Positions 40,742 through 52,759 of a stretch of 64,000 nucleotides of DNA are shown piece by piece. Position 1 is the stretch's first letter. Every line of letters starts with the position of its first letter. A model generated the notes under the pieces. The model saw only the letters and a program-made list of their open reading frames with translations. It made no database searches and was not told the DNA's origin. The stretch is from Nelumbo lutea (taxonomy: Eukaryota > Streptophyta > Magnoliopsida > Proteales > Nelumbonaceae): positions 45,602,222 to 45,666,221 of the forward strand of contig JAKGHH010000002.1 of NCBI GenBank assembly GCA_022828595.1. Reading direction: 5' to 3'. The position numbers and the translations under genes are program-made.

Positions 40742-43700
40742 ATTTACCCTTTTTTACAATAATTAATTTTAAGCCTAAATTAATTTAAGTACTCGTGAGG
40801 TTCTGAAAACCTAATTAAAATGCCTTTATATCACATAATATGGCAAATACTACCCTTCTGTTGGTTGTCCATCACACCCCGTTTCTATGTGACAGATAGT
40901 TAGAGAGAGAGATAGAGGGAGGGAGGGAGGGAGAAGGAGAAGGAGATAGTGGTTTAGCTGGAAGGATTTCCTTTCTATAACTTATTTTAAACTTTTGTTA
41001 ATTTAATTTTAGGATCTATCTGGATATGTTGTGTTTTTTGAGTTTATGGCTATGTAAAATACATTTGGGTTAAAAAAAAAAGAGAGGTATTTAAAGCATT
41101 TCTTTTAGTCTTGCCACCTTTAAGCTCCAAAGCATGGTTTAAAAGCACAAATCCTAAAGCTTATCCAAATACAATCTTAGGTATTAACTGGTTAGGTTAG
41201 CTTTTTCAGTAATTTTTTTTTCTTCTTCATTCGTTCTTTTGAATCCGAGACTTTCTATATTGTGATTATAGTTGTTTTGTTTTCCTAAATCAATGAACTA
41301 TATCTCATTTATCTAATTATCTCTATTAGAAATGGTAAATTATAGATATCCACCCCAGACTTAGAGCATAGTGACACTCGGTGCCCAAACTTTGCCTTGC
41401 AATAAGACCCCATAAACTTATAAATTCCAACATTTTACCCTATTATGAGAATTCCATTAGTTATTTCATGGAATATTCCTTCAAATACCACCCACCCTAA
41501 AAAGATCGTAGTACAGAGATCATTTTGCCCTTTCAAAGTTATCTACAACATTTGTTATGGAAAGTAGTATACTACAAGTTGAAGGTGCTATAATAATAAA
41601 TGAATTAAACACTCATAATTTAATGATTTAAGTATCTAAACACTTTTAAAATTCCATAAATGTTTGGGTATGTGTCTGAAAGTTTATATGAAATTGCATT
41701 TTAGATTTGAAACGTTTAGACCGCGGATTATCACTGAACACGATCAAATGCGTTTCGGATGTGTTCAAAAAGTTTAAAATGCCCCTAGTAATATTTGAAT
41801 AGACATCCTTTTTAAACTCAGATTTATTCTCACTTGAGCTCCAATTTGACGCGACAGACAAGTCTCTTCACAATCTAGGTTTCCGTTCTTCTGACGATCT
41901 ATATTCCAACGATCAACCGCGATGGAGAACTCGAAAAAACCTATATTCCAATGATTCCAATGATCAACAATGGTCAATGATAATGGACAATTGTGACAGC
42001 AAAGGGAGAGAAATGGAGAACTCTGAGGGAGATGGCGATGGAGATTTCGTAAAAACCTATAGTCGTTGGCAATGTAGATTCCATTCTCAGTTGTTTGATT
42101 TATCTCTCTCTCCCCATGTCTTTCCACCACTTTCGCTGCAACTCTCTGCAACAGTAGTTGATTTTTCTCTCACTCTCTCTCTCCCCCCATCTTCCCATAG
42201 TTACAACGGCCCTATTTCAACAACGACATTCAAATGTACACCAAATTAATTATTAATTATTATTAAATATTTTTTAATTACTTCATATGTTTTATTATTA
42301 TTTTAATTATTAATAATTTATTTTAAATCTATAAATTTATATGTATTTTCCAATTTTATTCTTATTTTAATAATTTGGTTACTTTTATATTTTTATTTAT
42401 GTTCATTATTAATTATTAAATATCTGTTCATTGCTTCATGGACTTTATTACTATTTTCATTATTATTTTAGCTCTTAATAATTTATTTTTTATTTATAAA
42501 ATTATATGTATTTTTCAATTTATTCTTATTTTAATATATATATATATATATATTATTTTTTTATAATTTATTCATATTTTTTCAGTATTATTTTAAATTT
42601 AATATATTATTTTTATGAAATAATACAAATTAGACTCAAAATTACCAAATAGTCTGTTTTATGGGTAAAATGGTAAAATTAGGGAATTTCAGATGTTGAA
42701 GGGTTGATCCAACACAAACAAACTCATCTATTTAGAGCCTTTAAAAAGTAGAAAAGCACTTATGCCTCTTTTTAGATTTTAGATACTTTTAATATATTTT
42801 TAACTTTTTAGATTTATCAAACACCACCTAAATATAACAATTTATTGAAATAAGATTCATGTAGGCAACTTGTAATTGTATTGTTTCTCATAATCCCCTC
42901 CTAAGAAAATAAGTTTAATTTATGCTAAATACTAAGACTTCCCCTTCAAAACGGACTGAGACCTATATTGAGTGACATCGTCGAACAAAAAACATCTCTT
43001 TGTTAGTAATTTGTCAATGGTTCAGTTGCATGTGACCTCACGTGTGGTAAAATGTTTTTCAAAATCCCAATTTTGCCCTTTCTTGATCCCTCTAGTTCTT
43101 TGTGATTAACTTTCATTGGATGAAAACCTACCCTCATAGAGAAGACTCACACACAACAAAACATCCTTAATAGAGATTCCGCCACCACTGCTCATATCAC
43201 CTTTGAAACCAATTTAACATTGTCTTTTTTTTTTTCAACTTTCCAAAACTAACCATTTATTTTATCCATCTCCTTGTTGCAATTCTTGTTTTCATTCCCT
43301 CTCCATGAAACATTAGAACTTCATAATGACTTATTCAATCAAAAGGTATCGAGTTCGTCAATGGCAATGGAAGAAGAAGACTTTTTTCTATTTTATTTTA
43401 TCTACATTTTTCTCTACTTCAATTTTATTTTTGCTTGGTTGCTTCTTTTTTTCTCTATTTCTATGTTCACGGAATAGGACCAATATAACTTTTTTTGGTC
43501 GATTAATGCAATGAATGAATTTAATTTTGTTTTGGTTGCTGTGCAATTTTATTCACACTAGTATAAATGCATGGGAGTGCAAATGAAGAAAATGCAAATT
43601 CTAGTTTAATTTTGTTTTGGATTTTATTCTGTTCTGTTTCATGTTTTAATTTACTTCACTTATACTGCAATCGAACAAAATAAACTAAAAAATTTGAAAT

Positions 43701-44397
43701 AAAGATATGTCAAAATTTACACACAAATCATTTGCAATGTCGTAGTTTTGCATCAATGCAAATTTATTTGTACTGCAACCAAATATAGCCTTATGTTCAT
43801 TTCAATCATGTTTGCATGTGCAACCATTGCAACTATTTGCATCAAAGACCTTGGAGGTGAATTTTGATATTGATCTTACGACCATATATCAATCATCTTC
43901 TAGGTACATGCAGACTAGAAGTGACAACATTGATGGGTCTTGGGGTGGTACCGTCGTACTAACAAAGATCTAAATAGTAAATATTTTAAACTCCTTTGTT
44001 TTGGCGATGGAAATAAGAAGCAAAAGAAGATGACCACCACCATCAAGGATCCAACGTACACAGAGGAACCAACGTTTTTTCACCACGAAGTTGAACCATA
44101 TTCAACAAAAAAAAACGCGATTGCCATTCTGGTTTTGGTCAAACTCTAGACAATTATTGTCATCTCTTAACAGACATTCCAAAAGTGGATAGAATTAGAA
44201 CAGGTTACTTGTGCAAGGGGAGCCCAGCTAGCACACATTTTGCAACAACACTGACCAATTGTTTGTTATAATTGTCTGGAAAAATGGATCCTCCCCACTT
44301 CTACATCTCAAGAGTGTAGCTAATTGAAACATTGGAGAGATGGCTTTTAGAGTCATTGTCGTAACGTTTATGACATTGCATATTCAGTTGCTCGTAT
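40742..44397. other. Intergenic DNA, AT-rich, no gene supported
   Basis: This stretch includes a GA-rich microsatellite-like part near 40900-40950 and an extremely AT-rich block at about 42240-42620 with a short (TA)n run near 42533-42552. Overlapping open frames around 41774-42249 on both strands look like chance. The part 43530-43790 has inverted TTGGTTGCNGTNCAA-like ends and may be a worn MITE. Confidence 0.45.
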
Positions 44398-44676
44398 CAT
44401 GGTTTTTGAAATCGGACTAAATCGGATGGTCAAGATCGGGGATCGGTCAGGTGATTGGTTTCGTTTTGCCCCAGAACCGTTATTTTGCCAAAAACCATTG
44501 ATTTGGTCAGTAAATCGCTGACCTGGGCAGTCAAACCGTTTGAACAGTTCAACGGTTTGGCCGTTGTTTTTTTTTTCTCAGAATGGGCTATTTGTTTGGT
44601 TCAAACAGTCGGGCCATTCGACTCGGGAACTAGACCCTTGATCGATTTGTTGTTCGGTTCAGTTTTAAAACCATTG
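44398..44676. mobile_element. hAT-type MITE, copy 2
   Basis: About 280 bp with ends CATGGTTTTTGAAATCGG and GTTCAGTTTTAAAACCATTG. The middle shares GTCAAACCGTTTGAAC and GATCGGTCA with copies 1 and 3. The flanking 8-mers do not match, so one end may be eroded. Confidence 0.65.
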
Positions 44677-45656
44677 GACCATTTAGTCTAACCCAATAGG
44701 GTGTGAGTTGGATTCTACAAATTTTCTCCCCAACTAATATATTTTCAAACTTCAAATTTTATGCAATAACTATATAAAAACAATAATATGTAGTGTTGTA
44801 AAACAAAGCAATGAAACAATGTTAGTTAAGGAATGTAAAACAACTAAATAAGTAGACAATCAATGCATACAAATTTTATGGAGGTTTTGCCAAATCCAGT
44901 CCACGTCCTCTCTCCATACATACCACCTCAGAGTTTCCACCGTATCAGCTAGACTTCCCAAGTGTTAGCAAAACCTTTATAGCAATTGGACTTGTAGAAT
45001 GCCAATAAGACCTTTACGCTAATTAGACTTCTTACGTGCGAATAAAAGTTTTAACTGGATAAACAAACTTAAGAGTGCTATCCAAACCATACAGCATGTC
45101 ATCACCTTCTCACCTAAAAGAATCAATGCCCTTAAATAAATTTCATGGATCCTCTCCAAATCCTTCACCATGTTCTATCTCGAAACACACATCAAGCAAA
45201 CTACTAGCTATACAAGAACAAATATAATATAAATAATGTATGCACAAACAGTGCTTCTCAACAAGCCGATATGACAATAAAACTAACCTAGTATACGAGA
45301 TAACACGATGAATACTTGGGTTCCATTGGGCTTCTTGTCATTGCATCGAAATCTCAACTTCTCTCAATCAATATGTTTAAGCTCAATGGATTTTCTCACT
45401 TTTTCGGCTCAAGGGAAGCTCAACAGATCTATCCATTTATTTGCCCAATGTTTACCTCTTGTTTTTCTTGCTAAACCCTTTAAATCTTTCATCTCTTGCC
45501 TAAATTATTTTTCATTATCAAGGATTTTATACTAGGATTTGCAAGGAAACAATATGATTATTTTTAACGAGGAGGAAAAAATTGTTATAGCTTAAACGAT
45601 CAAAAAAAAATAATGTGAGTTTTTTGTGTGGAGTAGTCGGCTATTTAGCTTTCTTA
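44677..45656. other. Intergenic DNA, nothing supported
   Basis: An open frame at 45308-45535 has no recognisable motif. No repeat structure was identified. Confidence 0.4.
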
Positions 45657-46093
45657 TAGGGTTGTTCACGGGTCGGGTTAGGTCAATATACTAGCGTTTT
45701 TCCAACCGACCCGACCTGGTTGGTTTGAATTGGTTTGGGTCAGTTTTGTGAATGATTTTCTCAGTGTGAACGGTAAAGGATTCAAGTCTAAGAAAGCAAA
45801 GACTGAATGCCTGGAAATTCAAAATGATTTGATGGGTTAAAATTGATATTTTATATATCACAAAATTTATATATAATATGTATATTTTTGAAGTAAAGCT
45901 GATATATATATATATATATATATATAATATCTAAGTCGGTTTGATTTCGGTTTTCACACATGAAAACCGAAACTGAATTGAACCATTGGTTTATGTTTTT
46001 TTTTTTAACCCGAAACCGACCGGTGCTGAAGAAAAATCGGCCAACTCAGGTTGGTCAATTTGGTCGGTTTGGGTCTTGTTATGAACAACCCTA
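45657..46093. mobile_element. MITE with TAGGGTTGTTCA ends
   Basis: 437 bp starting TAGGGTTGTTCACGGG and ending GTTATGAACAACCCTA, inverted over about 12 bases. The word TTCTTA sits at 45651-45656 and again at 46096-46101, an imperfect target duplication. The inside has CCGACC and GGTCGG words and a (TA)n run at 45900-45926. The end sequence is of a type found in hAT-related MITEs (inference). Confidence 0.6.
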
Positions 46094-46405
46094 CGTTCTT
46101 AAGTAGTCGATTGCTTAGTTATAGTAATCGAATTCTAAGCTCTTGTTGTCAACTGCTCTAGTAGTCCAGTGCTTGTTGCAAACTTTGGAAAGCTAAAGTA
46201 ATTGACTCCTAAGGTTAAGGAGTTGACTCCTTAGGTTCTCAAATTTTGAGAAAACTCGATTTGGTCCTTTTCACCTAGTTCAATATTTAAGAATAATCAA
46301 ACGTATTTCTTACGCTAACTATAAGACTGAGGTTTGGGTTTAACCAAGGTAGGTTTGTATCGAGCCCAACATGAGGATCATGTTATTGATTACATCAAAT
46401 TCTAA

Positions 46406-46777
46406 GGGGCATTCTTTTTTTGGATTTGGGGAGGGGGGAAATTGGTCAATAGGATTTTGGTTCTCATTAACCAAGAATCCCATGTTCATTTTTCAAATTA
46501 ATGTGGTGACTATGGAAGGTTTATTTTTCAGGGTATCACTTACCCAAGAAAGTGATACCCATCTCCTAGGTGGGTAAATAACTTTCACATAGGGGGAAAG
46601 TTGCCGACACTTGAACGGGATGGATTTCTATGTCTAAAATGGTCATTGCTTTATTTACCTAAAAAATAAAAGAACATGGATAAATGTACTTACCTAAGTA
46701 AGTGTTTTCCAAGAAAAACTTACCCGAATAATTACATTTACCAGGGTAAATAACTTACCAAAAAAACGAATGGGGCC
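46406..46777. mobile_element. Tourist-like (PIF/Harbinger) MITE
   Basis: 372 bp from GGGGCATTCTTTTTTTGG to CCAAAAAAACGAATGGGGCC, flanked by TAA on both sides (46403-46405 and 46778-46780), the target duplication of PIF/Harbinger elements. It has no coding capacity. A diverged reverse-orientation copy is at 59264-59540. Confidence 0.8.
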
Positions 46778-47407
46778 TAAAAGAGATAAATATAAGTTGA
46801 AGCTCTAAATTTGATGCATCATTATTTTCCTTCTTCTTTATGATAGTATTTTTACTTATTAGAGAATATTCAATTCATCATTTGACATAATTATTATTCT
46901 TAGATCATTTGTACTCCTCAAAAGAGTTATCATCATTTTATTTCAATTCATGGAGTCATTTGACACAATTGCACACTTGTATTTAAAATATTAATACTAT
47001 TATAAAGTTTATCATCATCAAAACATATAAGATCAACCTATTATCTATGTCAAAAATAATACAATCGCCAAAAAGTGCTAGAGAATGGAATGAAAGATGC
47101 TGACGGTCAACCATATAAGTTTTATTCATGAAATAATCAACCAAAGCAAATTCATTGATGCCAACTTGTTACAAGGAGTAGTAAAGGAGATTGATGTTAT
47201 TCGAAGGGTATATTTGTCTTTTTCTATAATAGAGGTTTTTTTTGGTCATCTTGAAAAGATGGGAGGTCTGAGCACTTAGCATGAATGCTAGATGATGTTT
47301 AAGTTTGGGAAAACCTACGATACCTAAAAAACCTACGATACCGGACCAATCATAGTCCGCTATGAATTTGATAAAAATTCATGTAATTGGTTAAATCCGC
47401 TTTTTGG

Positions 47408-47706
47408 CATGGTTTTTAAAATCGAACTGGTGACCGAACTGGTCAGAGTCTGGTTATCGGTTTGAATGATTCGATTGTTTGGCTTGAATGGCTGATTTGC
47501 TTTAATAAAAAAAAACAAAAAATTAAAAAAATTGGGAAATGGTCAAAACCGTTTGAACGGTTAACTAGTCGGTTCAGTTGTTTGCTGACCAAAATCAATA
47601 ATTTTAGGGAGAAAAGCGGTTTTGGAGGAAAATAGAATCGGTCAAGTGACTGGTTCCCATTTTTTCTGGTCCAATCGTCCGATCCGATCCGGTTTTAAAA
47701 ACAATG
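47408..47706. mobile_element. hAT-type MITE, copy 3, with perfect 8-bp duplication
   Basis: 299 bp from CATGGTTTTTAAAATCG to CGGTTTTAAAAACAATG, flanked by CTTTTTGG at 47400-47407 and 47707-47714. Its inside is a reverse-orientation relative of copy 1. The exact 8-bp duplication assigns the family to hAT and fixes the ends. Confidence 0.88.
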
Positions 47707-47993
47707 CTTTTTGGTTACCACTTCTCATCCCTTCCTTTGTTTTTCTTTTTCCTACCCTATTTTTTTTCAACATCGGAAAGTTAAATGGGAGATTTTTATG
47801 GATAAGCTTTAAGATTGTGCTTTTGAAGCCCAAAAGCCCAACACTTCGATTTCAGGTTTTGTAATTTGAAGTTTGAACTACTTAGAAGTGTTTCCCTTTG
47901 GATTATTTATTTTTAAAAGCAATTATTATTAATAGTAACAGTTAAAAAGCTAAAAAAAAAGCTTATCCCAAGCCATAAAATTCTATATTAATA

Positions 47994-48508
47994 CCCTATA
48001 CTTTGGGTTTAAGGTCATTTTGGTCCCCGGATTTTAAAATGTGATAATTCAGTTCTCAGACTTTTAAAACGTGTTAATCTAGTATTTGCAATTAATCAGT
48101 TATTAATGAATTATTAAATGACATTTGAAAAAGACACAAATACCATTTAAACAATTTAATTTCTTTATCAACCATCTAAATGTTTATAGAAAATTAACAA
48201 TCTCAAATCCTTTTCTCTTCTATTCAAAAAAGTTGGGGTCATCTCTTAGTGGCCATTCTGATGACCCCAACTTTCTTGAATAAAGAAGTAAGAATTTGAG
48301 ATTGTTAAACTTTTATCAACCTTTAGATGGTTGATCAAAAAAATTAAATGACACTTGAAGGGCTGTGTATTTTTCAAATGCCACTTAAAAGCTGGTTAAC
48401 AACTAATTAACAGTAAGCACTAGATTGACAGGTTTTGAAAGTTCAAGTATTAAATTATTGTATTTTAAAATTTAAGGACCAAAATGTCACTAGATCCAAA
48501 GTAAAGGG
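47994..48508. mobile_element. 515-bp foldback element upstream of the PWWP gene
   Basis: The whole element is one long inverted repeat. Left arm 47994-48242 starts CCCTATACTTTGGG; right arm 48261-48508 ends CCAAAGTAAAGGG. The arms also share TCATTTTGGTCC, TTAATTCTTTATCAACCATC-like words and TTGGGGTCAT in the same inside-out order. They meet around an 18-nt loop. Arms of about 250 bp fit a MULE-type or foldback MITE. No clear target duplication was found. Confidence 0.85.
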
Positions 48509-48532
48509 CACTAATCGGAAATTTGAGCAATT

Positions 48533-49043
48533 TCCCAAGATTTATAAGGATGACATGGCAAATTCTGACTGTCCACGAGCTCAGTCCACATCAGCCTATT
48601 TTGCACCTGCATTCTGTCGTCAACCGTACACTATTTATTAGCCGGTTCGTCAACATAAAACGTTGGACCCACAAAAAGTCGAAGAATGAAGGAGCTGCAT
48701 AAAGCCGTTGTTTACTATGCGAAAAATCGCACCTATTTATTTCCGGAAAATTTAATCCAGAACTTTTGAACTTTCAAAAATAGTCTCTGTTTCTTCAATT
48801 CATCTATATTCCCTCTTTTCTCCATTGCCGTCAGCACAAATAAAAGCTTAAAGATTCGTCTCAGGCGCCAGCTCCGCGACCCCAACCAGGTATTTCTCTC
48901 TCTAACGCTCCCTCGGTGGCTCGGTTCGCTGTGCGTGTGTGTGTAAATTTAGGGTTTCTCTTTTCAAAACATGCATGGTTGTGGCTTCTGCTTCTAAATG
49001 ATTTGCTTTTATAATTTTTTATTACTATCACTAGGGTTTCGCC
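48533..49043 (+). promoter_or_regulatory. PWWP gene promoter and 5' UTR with intron
   Basis: A segment conserved with the second copy at 63183-64000. A 5' UTR intron lies at 48890-49034: donor CCAG|GTATTT, acceptor ATCACTAG|GG. The start codon follows nine bases after the acceptor. Conserved blocks before it include GAAAATTTAATCC, GAACTTTCAAAA and TTCGTCTCAGGCG, the last probably within the transcribed leader. No convincing TATA box was chosen. Confidence 0.65.
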
Positions 49044-52000
49044 ATGTCTGTTAACCCTACTACGAATGAAGACCCCTCGGAGAACCTCGATCTTAACTCC
49101 GACGCTGCCCCATTCTCAGAGCAGGACAAGATTTGTAGCGTTAGGGTTACGGAATCTACATTCACTGTCAGTGCCTCCGTGGTTGAAACCCTAACGGAAG
49201 ATCACTCTAACGGTAATGGACAGGCCGAAGGTCCTTTTCCCGAAGGAGGAAGCAACGGGCTTGGAGCTTGTGGTGAAGGAGAGAATCTGGTAGAGCCATT
49301 GCTTCAAGCCTCTGAGGCTCGTCACGAGGGAACGAACTCTCATGGGGCAGAAGAATATATGAAAGAAGCAGCATCTCCTGTTATTTTGCTCAAGGAGACT
49401 GTAACAGAAACAACTGTTGAAAAAATCCAAGTTGAAACCCTAACGGAGGAGCCCTCGGACGGTCAGGTTCGGGTCGAGGACTCCCATCACGAAGGAAAAT
49501 TCAACGGCCATGGTGTCTGTGGCGAAGAAGGGAATGCGGTACAAGCATTGGCCATGGGTTCTGATGTTTGTGTTGATGGGAAGGACATTCATGGGGCAGA
49601 TGATAGTTTGAATGAAGAGGTGGGACACTCTGGTCCGGTCAATGAGGATTTGGAGAAAGAAATGAAATCTGTAGATGCAGGCATTGATCAAGAAGAAGAT
49701 GTTAATTCGAATGAAAAGGTGGGTACTACTGATTCTGTCAAGGAGGATTTAGATAGAGAAATGAAATCTGTAACTGCAGTCATTGACCAAGAAGGAGATG
49801 GTAAGTGTAGTCCTTTTGATGCTGAAGTGGGAAAGATGGAACCGACTGTTGAACAAATCCAGTCCGTGGATGAAGGGACAGAGCCAGTAGTCAAAAACCC
49901 AGACTTTTTAGAACCCAAAGACAGCGACCTGGAGAGAAATCCAAGCTTGGAGCTTGAGGGATACAGAGAAGAGAAGAATGTTAGAGATGCAGATCCTTTG
50001 GTAAGTTTTAAATCCTTTATGAGTGCTGAAGATAATAGACCTCCCCCTGGGAGGAGCTCAGGTAGTTGTGAAGAGAGTAGTTCTATGCAAGATAACTTGC
50101 TAGATACAGATGATCAAGTTGCTCCAAGCAAACTTTCTGAGGTTGGTGGATCTCAAGCAGTAGTTTCTGATGCTTCACTGCATGGTAAGGTTGAAGTTGA
50201 TTTTGATCAAGTTACTGACCCTAGTGAACCCTTGCCAGAGGGGAACCTGCAAACTGAGGCTCAGCTAGCTGGTGTCTGCATTTCTACTCTTGAAGACCAA
50301 AGTGTTTGCCAACCTTTCTCTGAGCAGGGATCTCATGTAATGGAAAATCAGGCAATGGAAGTGGAAGTTGAGACTCAAGTAGTAGTTGGTTCTAGCATCC
50401 AGGATGAAAATAAAAAAATAGAGATTGCTGGACAAGGTACAAGTGTTGAACAGCAGGAAAAAATGGAGGAGACTGCTCCAAATCAGCAAGGTTTAAATCA
50501 TGGAAACACCTCCATTGAGGATAACCGTACTGTTTATGACTCACCACCAGAAGAAGATGGTGTTTTTGCTGTTTCTGACTTGGTTTGGGGCAAAGTGAAG
50601 AGTCATCCCTGGTGGCCTGGACAGATATTTGATCCTTCAGATTCATCAGAGAAAGCAATGAAATATCGCAAAAAGGATAGCTTTCTGGTAGCCTATTTTG
50701 GGGATCAAACTTTTGCTTGGAATGAGGCATCATTATTGAAGCACTTCCACACACCTTTCTCAGAAATGGAGAAGCAGAATAATTCAGTGGCATTCCGTAC
50801 TGCAGTCAACTCTGCTTTGGATGAGGTTTCCAGACGGGTGGAGTTGGGGATGGCCTGTTCCTGTACATTGGAAGAAGTATATGCAAAGATCAAATCACAA
50901 ATAATTGAAAATACTGGGATTCGGGAAGAGTCAAGCAAAAGAGGTGTTGTGGATAGATTTCTGAGTGCAAGCTCCTTTGAACCTCAGAAACTCGTGGAGT
51001 ATATCAGAGCATTAGCTCTTAGCCCATTGGGTGGAGTTGATAGATTGGAACTTGTGATAGCTCAGGCTCAATTGTTAGCTCTCTGTCGTTTAAAGGGCTT
51101 TACCAGGTTGCCTGAGTTCCAGTTGTGTGGAAGGCTGTTGGAGAATGATACAGAGTCATTGCTTGCTGGGGAGAGCAAGCATTCTGAAGAAGTGACTCAG
51201 CATTTGACTCCAGTTTATTTTAATGATGAAGAGAACATGTTTTCTGGAAAAGGAAAGCCGTCAAGTCAAGGTAACTCTTCTCGTAAACGCAGGAACATTT
51301 CACAGGAAAGGCCATATCATAGAAAGAAAGAACGGAGCTTGTCAGAGTTGATGGATGGGAAGGAGGATTCTTCAAATGTTGTAAATGATGGAAATGAGTC
51401 TGATAGGAAGTTTGCCTCTAAGTTGGCTCTGTCGTCTTCTGGCAAGAAACGTAAGGCCTTTGACTCTCCTTCTGACAATTTAAGGGTAGAGAATGGGAAA
51501 AGAAATCTTTCCTCACCCAGAGCTGCTGCTGCCGAGACCCCAAATCATAAACAATCTTTTAAAATTGGGGACTGCATCCGCAGAGTTGCAAGCAAATTGA
51601 CTGGGTCACCGCTGATCCTCAAGTGTAACAGTCAAAGTCTTAGAAAAAGTGCAGTTAAAGTAGGTCAAAACACTGAGAAACCTGATAGAATTGGTATTAG
51701 TGTCTCTCCCCGTACTCCTGAGTTGCCCCAAAAGGGAGGGGTTAATCCAACTGAATATCCTTCTACAGGTGAAATGCTATCTCAGCTTTTCTTGGCCGCA
51801 CAAGATCCTGTAAAAGGATATAGTTTTCTAACTGTAATAGTTAGTTTCTTTTCAGATTATAGGAATTCAGTAATCATTTATAAGCGTGGGTCAGGAAAAC
51901 ACAAGAAGTCCTCAGAGAAAGTGAGTAGTGGTAGAACAGATGATAGAAATAAAGAACCACCTACCTCTGATGCTGATTCTGCTGAAGCATTTGATTTTGA

Positions 52001-52583
52001 TGAAGATGTGAAAGACTCTTATTGGACTGACAGGATTGTTCATATTAGTACTGAGGAGCAACCATCAAAGAAGGGCCAAAGGAGAAAAGGAGCTCAGATT
52101 GAAAACCTCACAAAGAGTGACATGTTAATTGCTGAATCAGAAAATTCTCTTCAGTTGAGCCCTATGTTAGACCCTAAACAACAGAGTTCTGATGGCTTCT
52201 ATGAATTAACAATGGACAAACCACTGGAAATTGTGGAGGCAAAGTATGAGGAAGAATTCTCCCCAACAGCATTAATACTGAACTTTACTGAGGTTGATTC
52301 CATCCCTTCAGAAATGAATCTGAATAAGATATTTAAACGCTTTGGGCCTTTGAAGGAATCAGAAACAGAGGTACTAAGGGAAACAAGCTGTGCACAGGTG
52401 GTCTTTAAGAGGTGTGCTGATGCAGAAGTTGCTTGTAGTAGTGCTGGGAAGTTCGGCATCTTTGGACCTGTATTTGTTAGCTATCAGCTTAGGTATTTGT
52501 CATCACCACCTGCTAAAACTCCAGTCAGTACCACAAGACGGTGTAGAAGAGCTGCAATATCCACAGGAGGCAACCAAACTTGA
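49044..52583 (+). CDS. PWWP-domain protein, plant PDP type, 1179 aa
   Basis: A single open exon. The N-terminal 490 residues are acidic and Glu/Ser-rich, with an internal repeat of period 83 residues (starting near 48 and 131) and a shorter one of period 33 (near 193 and 226). The PWWP domain spans about residues 510-575: DLVWGKVKSHPWWPGQIF, signature PWWP at 522-525. Basic patches SSRKRRN and SGKKRKAF look like nuclear-localisation signals. A motif EMLSQLFLAAQDP lies near 910, and the last part (about 1073-1150) resembles an RRM-like fold, with SPTALILNF and NLNKIFKRFGPLKESETEV. This architecture matches Arabidopsis PDP1-6, which read chromatin methylation and act with FVE/MSI5 and PRC2 (family knowledge). 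The start is the first ATG after the 5' UTR intron. No symbol is given because the paralogue is not resolved. Confidence 0.92.
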   Translation: MSVNPTTNEDPSENLDLNSDAAPFSEQDKICSVRVTESTFTVSASVVETLTEDHSNGNGQAEGPFPEGGSNGLGACGEGENLVEPLLQASEARHEGTNSHGAEEYMKEAASPVILLKETVTETTVEKIQVETLTEEPSDGQVRVEDSHHEGKFNGHGVCGEEGNAVQALAMGSDVCVDGKDIHGADDSLNEEVGHSGPVNEDLEKEMKSVDAGIDQEEDVNSNEKVGTTDSVKEDLDREMKSVTAVIDQEGDGKCSPFDAEVGKMEPTVEQIQSVDEGTEPVVKNPDFLEPKDSDLERNPSLELEGYREEKNVRDADPLVSFKSFMSAEDNRPPPGRSSGSCEESSSMQDNLLDTDDQVAPSKLSEVGGSQAVVSDASLHGKVEVDFDQVTDPSEPLPEGNLQTEAQLAGVCISTLEDQSVCQPFSEQGSHVMENQAMEVEVETQVVVGSSIQDENKKIEIAGQGTSVEQQEKMEETAPNQQGLNHGNTSIEDNRTVYDSPPEEDGVFAVSDLVWGKVKSHPWWPGQIFDPSDSSEKAMKYRKKDSFLVAYFGDQTFAWNEASLLKHFHTPFSEMEKQNNSVAFRTAVNSALDEVSRRVELGMACSCTLEEVYAKIKSQIIENTGIREESSKRGVVDRFLSASSFEPQKLVEYIRALALSPLGGVDRLELVIAQAQLLALCRLKGFTRLPEFQLCGRLLENDTESLLAGESKHSEEVTQHLTPVYFNDEENMFSGKGKPSSQGNSSRKRRNISQERPYHRKKERSLSELMDGKEDSSNVVNDGNESDRKFASKLALSSSGKKRKAFDSPSDNLRVENGKRNLSSPRAAAAETPNHKQSFKIGDCIRRVASKLTGSPLILKCNSQSLRKSAVKVGQNTEKPDRIGISVSPRTPELPQKGGVNPTEYPSTGEMLSQLFLAAQDPVKGYSFLTVIVSFFSDYRNSVIIYKRGSGKHKKSSEKVSSGRTDDRNKEPPTSDADSAEAFDFDEDVKDSYWTDRIVHISTEEQPSKKGQRRKGAQIENLTKSDMLIAESENSLQLSPMLDPKQQSSDGFYELTMDKPLEIVEAKYEEEFSPTALILNFTEVDSIPSEMNLNKIFKRFGPLKESETEVLRETSCAQVVFKRCADAEVACSSAGKFGIFGPVFVSYQLRYLSSPPAKTPVSTTRRCRRAAISTGGNQT

Positions 52584-52759
52584 TTTTTCCATTATAGGAA
52601 AAGAAATGACTTGTAAGTCCTGGTATTCTCATCTGGATTTCCACCTCATTGCAGTGCTGATGGAAGTTATTTTTTGAAGAAATACTGACAACTTGACAAC
52701 GGTTATTGTCTGCCAAAACCAGCATGTATTAGCTTGCATGCAAGATATATATACCTGAG
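52584..52759 (+). other. PWWP gene 3' UTR start, possible 3' UTR intron
   Basis: After the TGA a GTAAGT at about 52612 could be a donor, with a matching TCTAG acceptor near 54488 before a stretch that looks less AT-rich. If used, a 1.9-kb 3' UTR intron would enclose the elements at 52760-54177. This is a guess from splice-site words only. Confidence 0.3.

Noticed and set aside
41774..42249. Overlapping open frames on both strands between the two genes
   Set aside because: No known motif, no splice signals, and odd low-complexity content next to an AT-rich block. Probably chance frames.
43530..43790. Possible MITE with TTGGTTGC-type inverted ends
   Set aside because: Only a short inverted match and one TTA at the right end. 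The left end and the target duplication could not be set.
43940..44149. Small open frame of 69 codons on the plus strand
   Set aside because: No domain, no conserved promoter or splice pattern, and placed among transposon debris.
45308..45535. Open frame of 75 codons with phrases like those of retroelement Gag
   Set aside because: No zinc knuckle, no neighbouring polymerase and no LTR. The resemblance is too weak.
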